64,000 nucleotides of DNA from an uncultured Rubripirellula sp. (GTDB lineage Bacteria; Planctomycetota; Planctomycetia; Pirellulales; Pirellulaceae). The stretch spans positions 1 through 64,000 of the forward strand of contig CALJHC010000010.1 in the NCBI GenBank assembly GCA_938075415.1, written 5' to 3'. Position 1 is the stretch's first letter. Every line of letters begins with the position of its first letter. The translations under genes were made by a program, and so were the position numbers. Of this stretch, positions 63,427 through 64,000 are shown piece after piece. The notes below the pieces were generated by a model. That model did not search any database. It was not told the DNA's origin and saw nothing but the letters and a program-made list of their open reading frames with translations.

Positions 63427-64000
63427 ATGCGTCTACCCATCGCGCCAAAGCGTGCATTGATTCAACAAGTTTGTGTGATCGTTATGTTGGTCACGACGTT
63501 CGCGATTTCTTTTGCCCCGGAGGGGGTGGCTCAGTCCGTTGATCGCTCAGCATCACCCAATGATGTTGTGGCTGTGGTCAACGCTGATCCGATCACTCGT
63601 AACATGCTTTCCGAAGCAACCGTTCAACGGTTTGGGGATGAAATATTAGAGAACATTGTTAATCGATATCTCATTCTGCAAGAATGCAACGAGCGTGGGA
63701 TTGAGGTGACCAAGCAGGAAGTCAGCGGCGAGATTCGTCGTTTGGCTGGAAAGTTTGGTCTGTCGATGGAAAGCTATCTCAATTTGCTCGAGGAAAATCG
63801 ACAGATCACGGCGAGCCAATACAGCCGAGAGATCATTTGGCCCATGCTTTCGCTTCGTAAGTTGGTTGCTGATCAAGTTGAGGTGACGGATGAAGAATTC
63901 ACTCGAGCCTATTTGTCTCAATTTGGAGAGGCGGTCAAGTGCCGGCTGATCATGGTTGAGGATCGCGCGAAGGCGACGGAGTTGCATCAGCAGGCGATTT
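63427..64000 (+). CDS. SurA/PrsA-like periplasmic chaperone, partial (3' end outside window)
   Basis: At least 191 codons, cut by the right edge. ATG 63427 is preceded by AAAGGAG (63412-63418) and begins a signal peptide (hydrophobic about 16-32, ending G-V-A-Q-S). Then V-V-A-V-V-N-A-D-P-I-T, a SurA-N-like start, and helices with Y-L-I-L-Q-E-C-N-E-R-G-I-E-V, Y-L-N-L-L-E-E-N and V-T-D-E-E-F-T-R-A-Y. This matches the N-terminal chaperone domain of SurA/PrsA-type proteins, which should be followed by a parvulin PPIase domain beyond the window. GTG 63418 and 63424 are also in frame. Confidence 0.85.
   Translation, partial: MRLPIAPKRALIQQVCVIVMLVTTFAISFAPEGVAQSVDRSASPNDVVAVVNADPITRNMLSEATVQRFGDEILENIVNRYLILQECNERGIEVTKQEVSGEIRRLAGKFGLSMESYLNLLEENRQITASQYSREIIWPMLSLRKLVADQVEVTDEEFTRAYLSQFGEAVKCRLIMVEDRAKATELHQQAI

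Noticed and set aside
63646..63987. Minus-strand open frame at the right edge
   Set aside because: It lies opposite the SurA-like gene, which has a strong RBS, a signal peptide and family motifs.

Overview
The window reads as a chromosomal segment of a planctomycete, most likely family Pirellulaceae. Lineage signs are a PVC-type CxxCH heme protein with propeller and HEAT-like parts, a sulfatase with a C-T-P-T-R active site, DUF6655-like and other small lipoproteins, Tat-exported Gfo/Idh/MocA oxidoreductase, very large PQQ-propeller proteins, DUF5060-type remnants, and long gene-poor spacers of moderate G+C. No rRNA, convincing tRNA, CRISPR array, phage gene or intact insertion sequence was seen.

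Layout. 0-9 kb: a small zinc-ribbon protein, an OleA-like ketoacyl synthase, a class-I amidotransferase-like protein without its cysteine, a secreted PQQ propeller protein, and a sulfatase joined to valine-pyruvate aminotransferase (avtA). 9-19 kb: the 1144-residue CxxCH heme protein, a secreted alpha/beta-hydrolase-like protein without a nucleophile, carA and a TPR protein. 19-24 kb: a gene-poor, repeat-ridden stretch with a membrane-anchored small protein, ndk, a small lipoprotein and a small hypothetical protein. 24-30 kb: DUF6655-like lipoprotein, an rRNA-methyltransferase-like protein with a repetitive insert, larE, and a Ser/Thr kinase. 30-31 kb: a dead DUF5060/collagen-binding-domain protein. 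31-38 kb: secreted propeller, oxidoreductase, beta-helix protein, lipoprotein, a G-rich 14-bp repeat array, and a DUF2752 membrane protein. 38-51 kb: the S10-spc ribosomal protein cluster, rpsJ to secY and adk, all on the + strand. 51-64 kb: a 1576-residue PQQ/TPR protein, a small hypothetical, an S41 protease, a lipoprotein hydrolase, a long-tailed CsrA, and the start of a SurA-like chaperone.

How it works together. The ribosomal cluster is the only long operon. It encodes 20 ribosomal proteins plus the SecY translocon channel and adenylate kinase; it lacks rpmD between rpsE and rplO and does not continue into rpmJ/rpsM/rpsK/rpsD/rpoA/rplQ. Most other genes are singletons or pairs, and many products are exported (Sec, lipoprotein or Tat signals), as expected of the large planctomycete envelope.

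The clearest unusual signals are: (1) many unrelated short tandem duplications (12-33 bp units), mostly in spacers and decayed genes and rarely inside genes; (2) a 9-copy perfect 14-bp array with regular G3-N4 spacing; (3) an S5 gene whose conserved N-terminus can only be reached from a non-standard start, best an ATT behind a GAGGG ribosome-binding site; (4) two enzyme-fold proteins lacking their nucleophile; (5) a CsrA with a tail of about 160 residues; and (6) a well-preserved pseudogene that has lost its catalytic domain.
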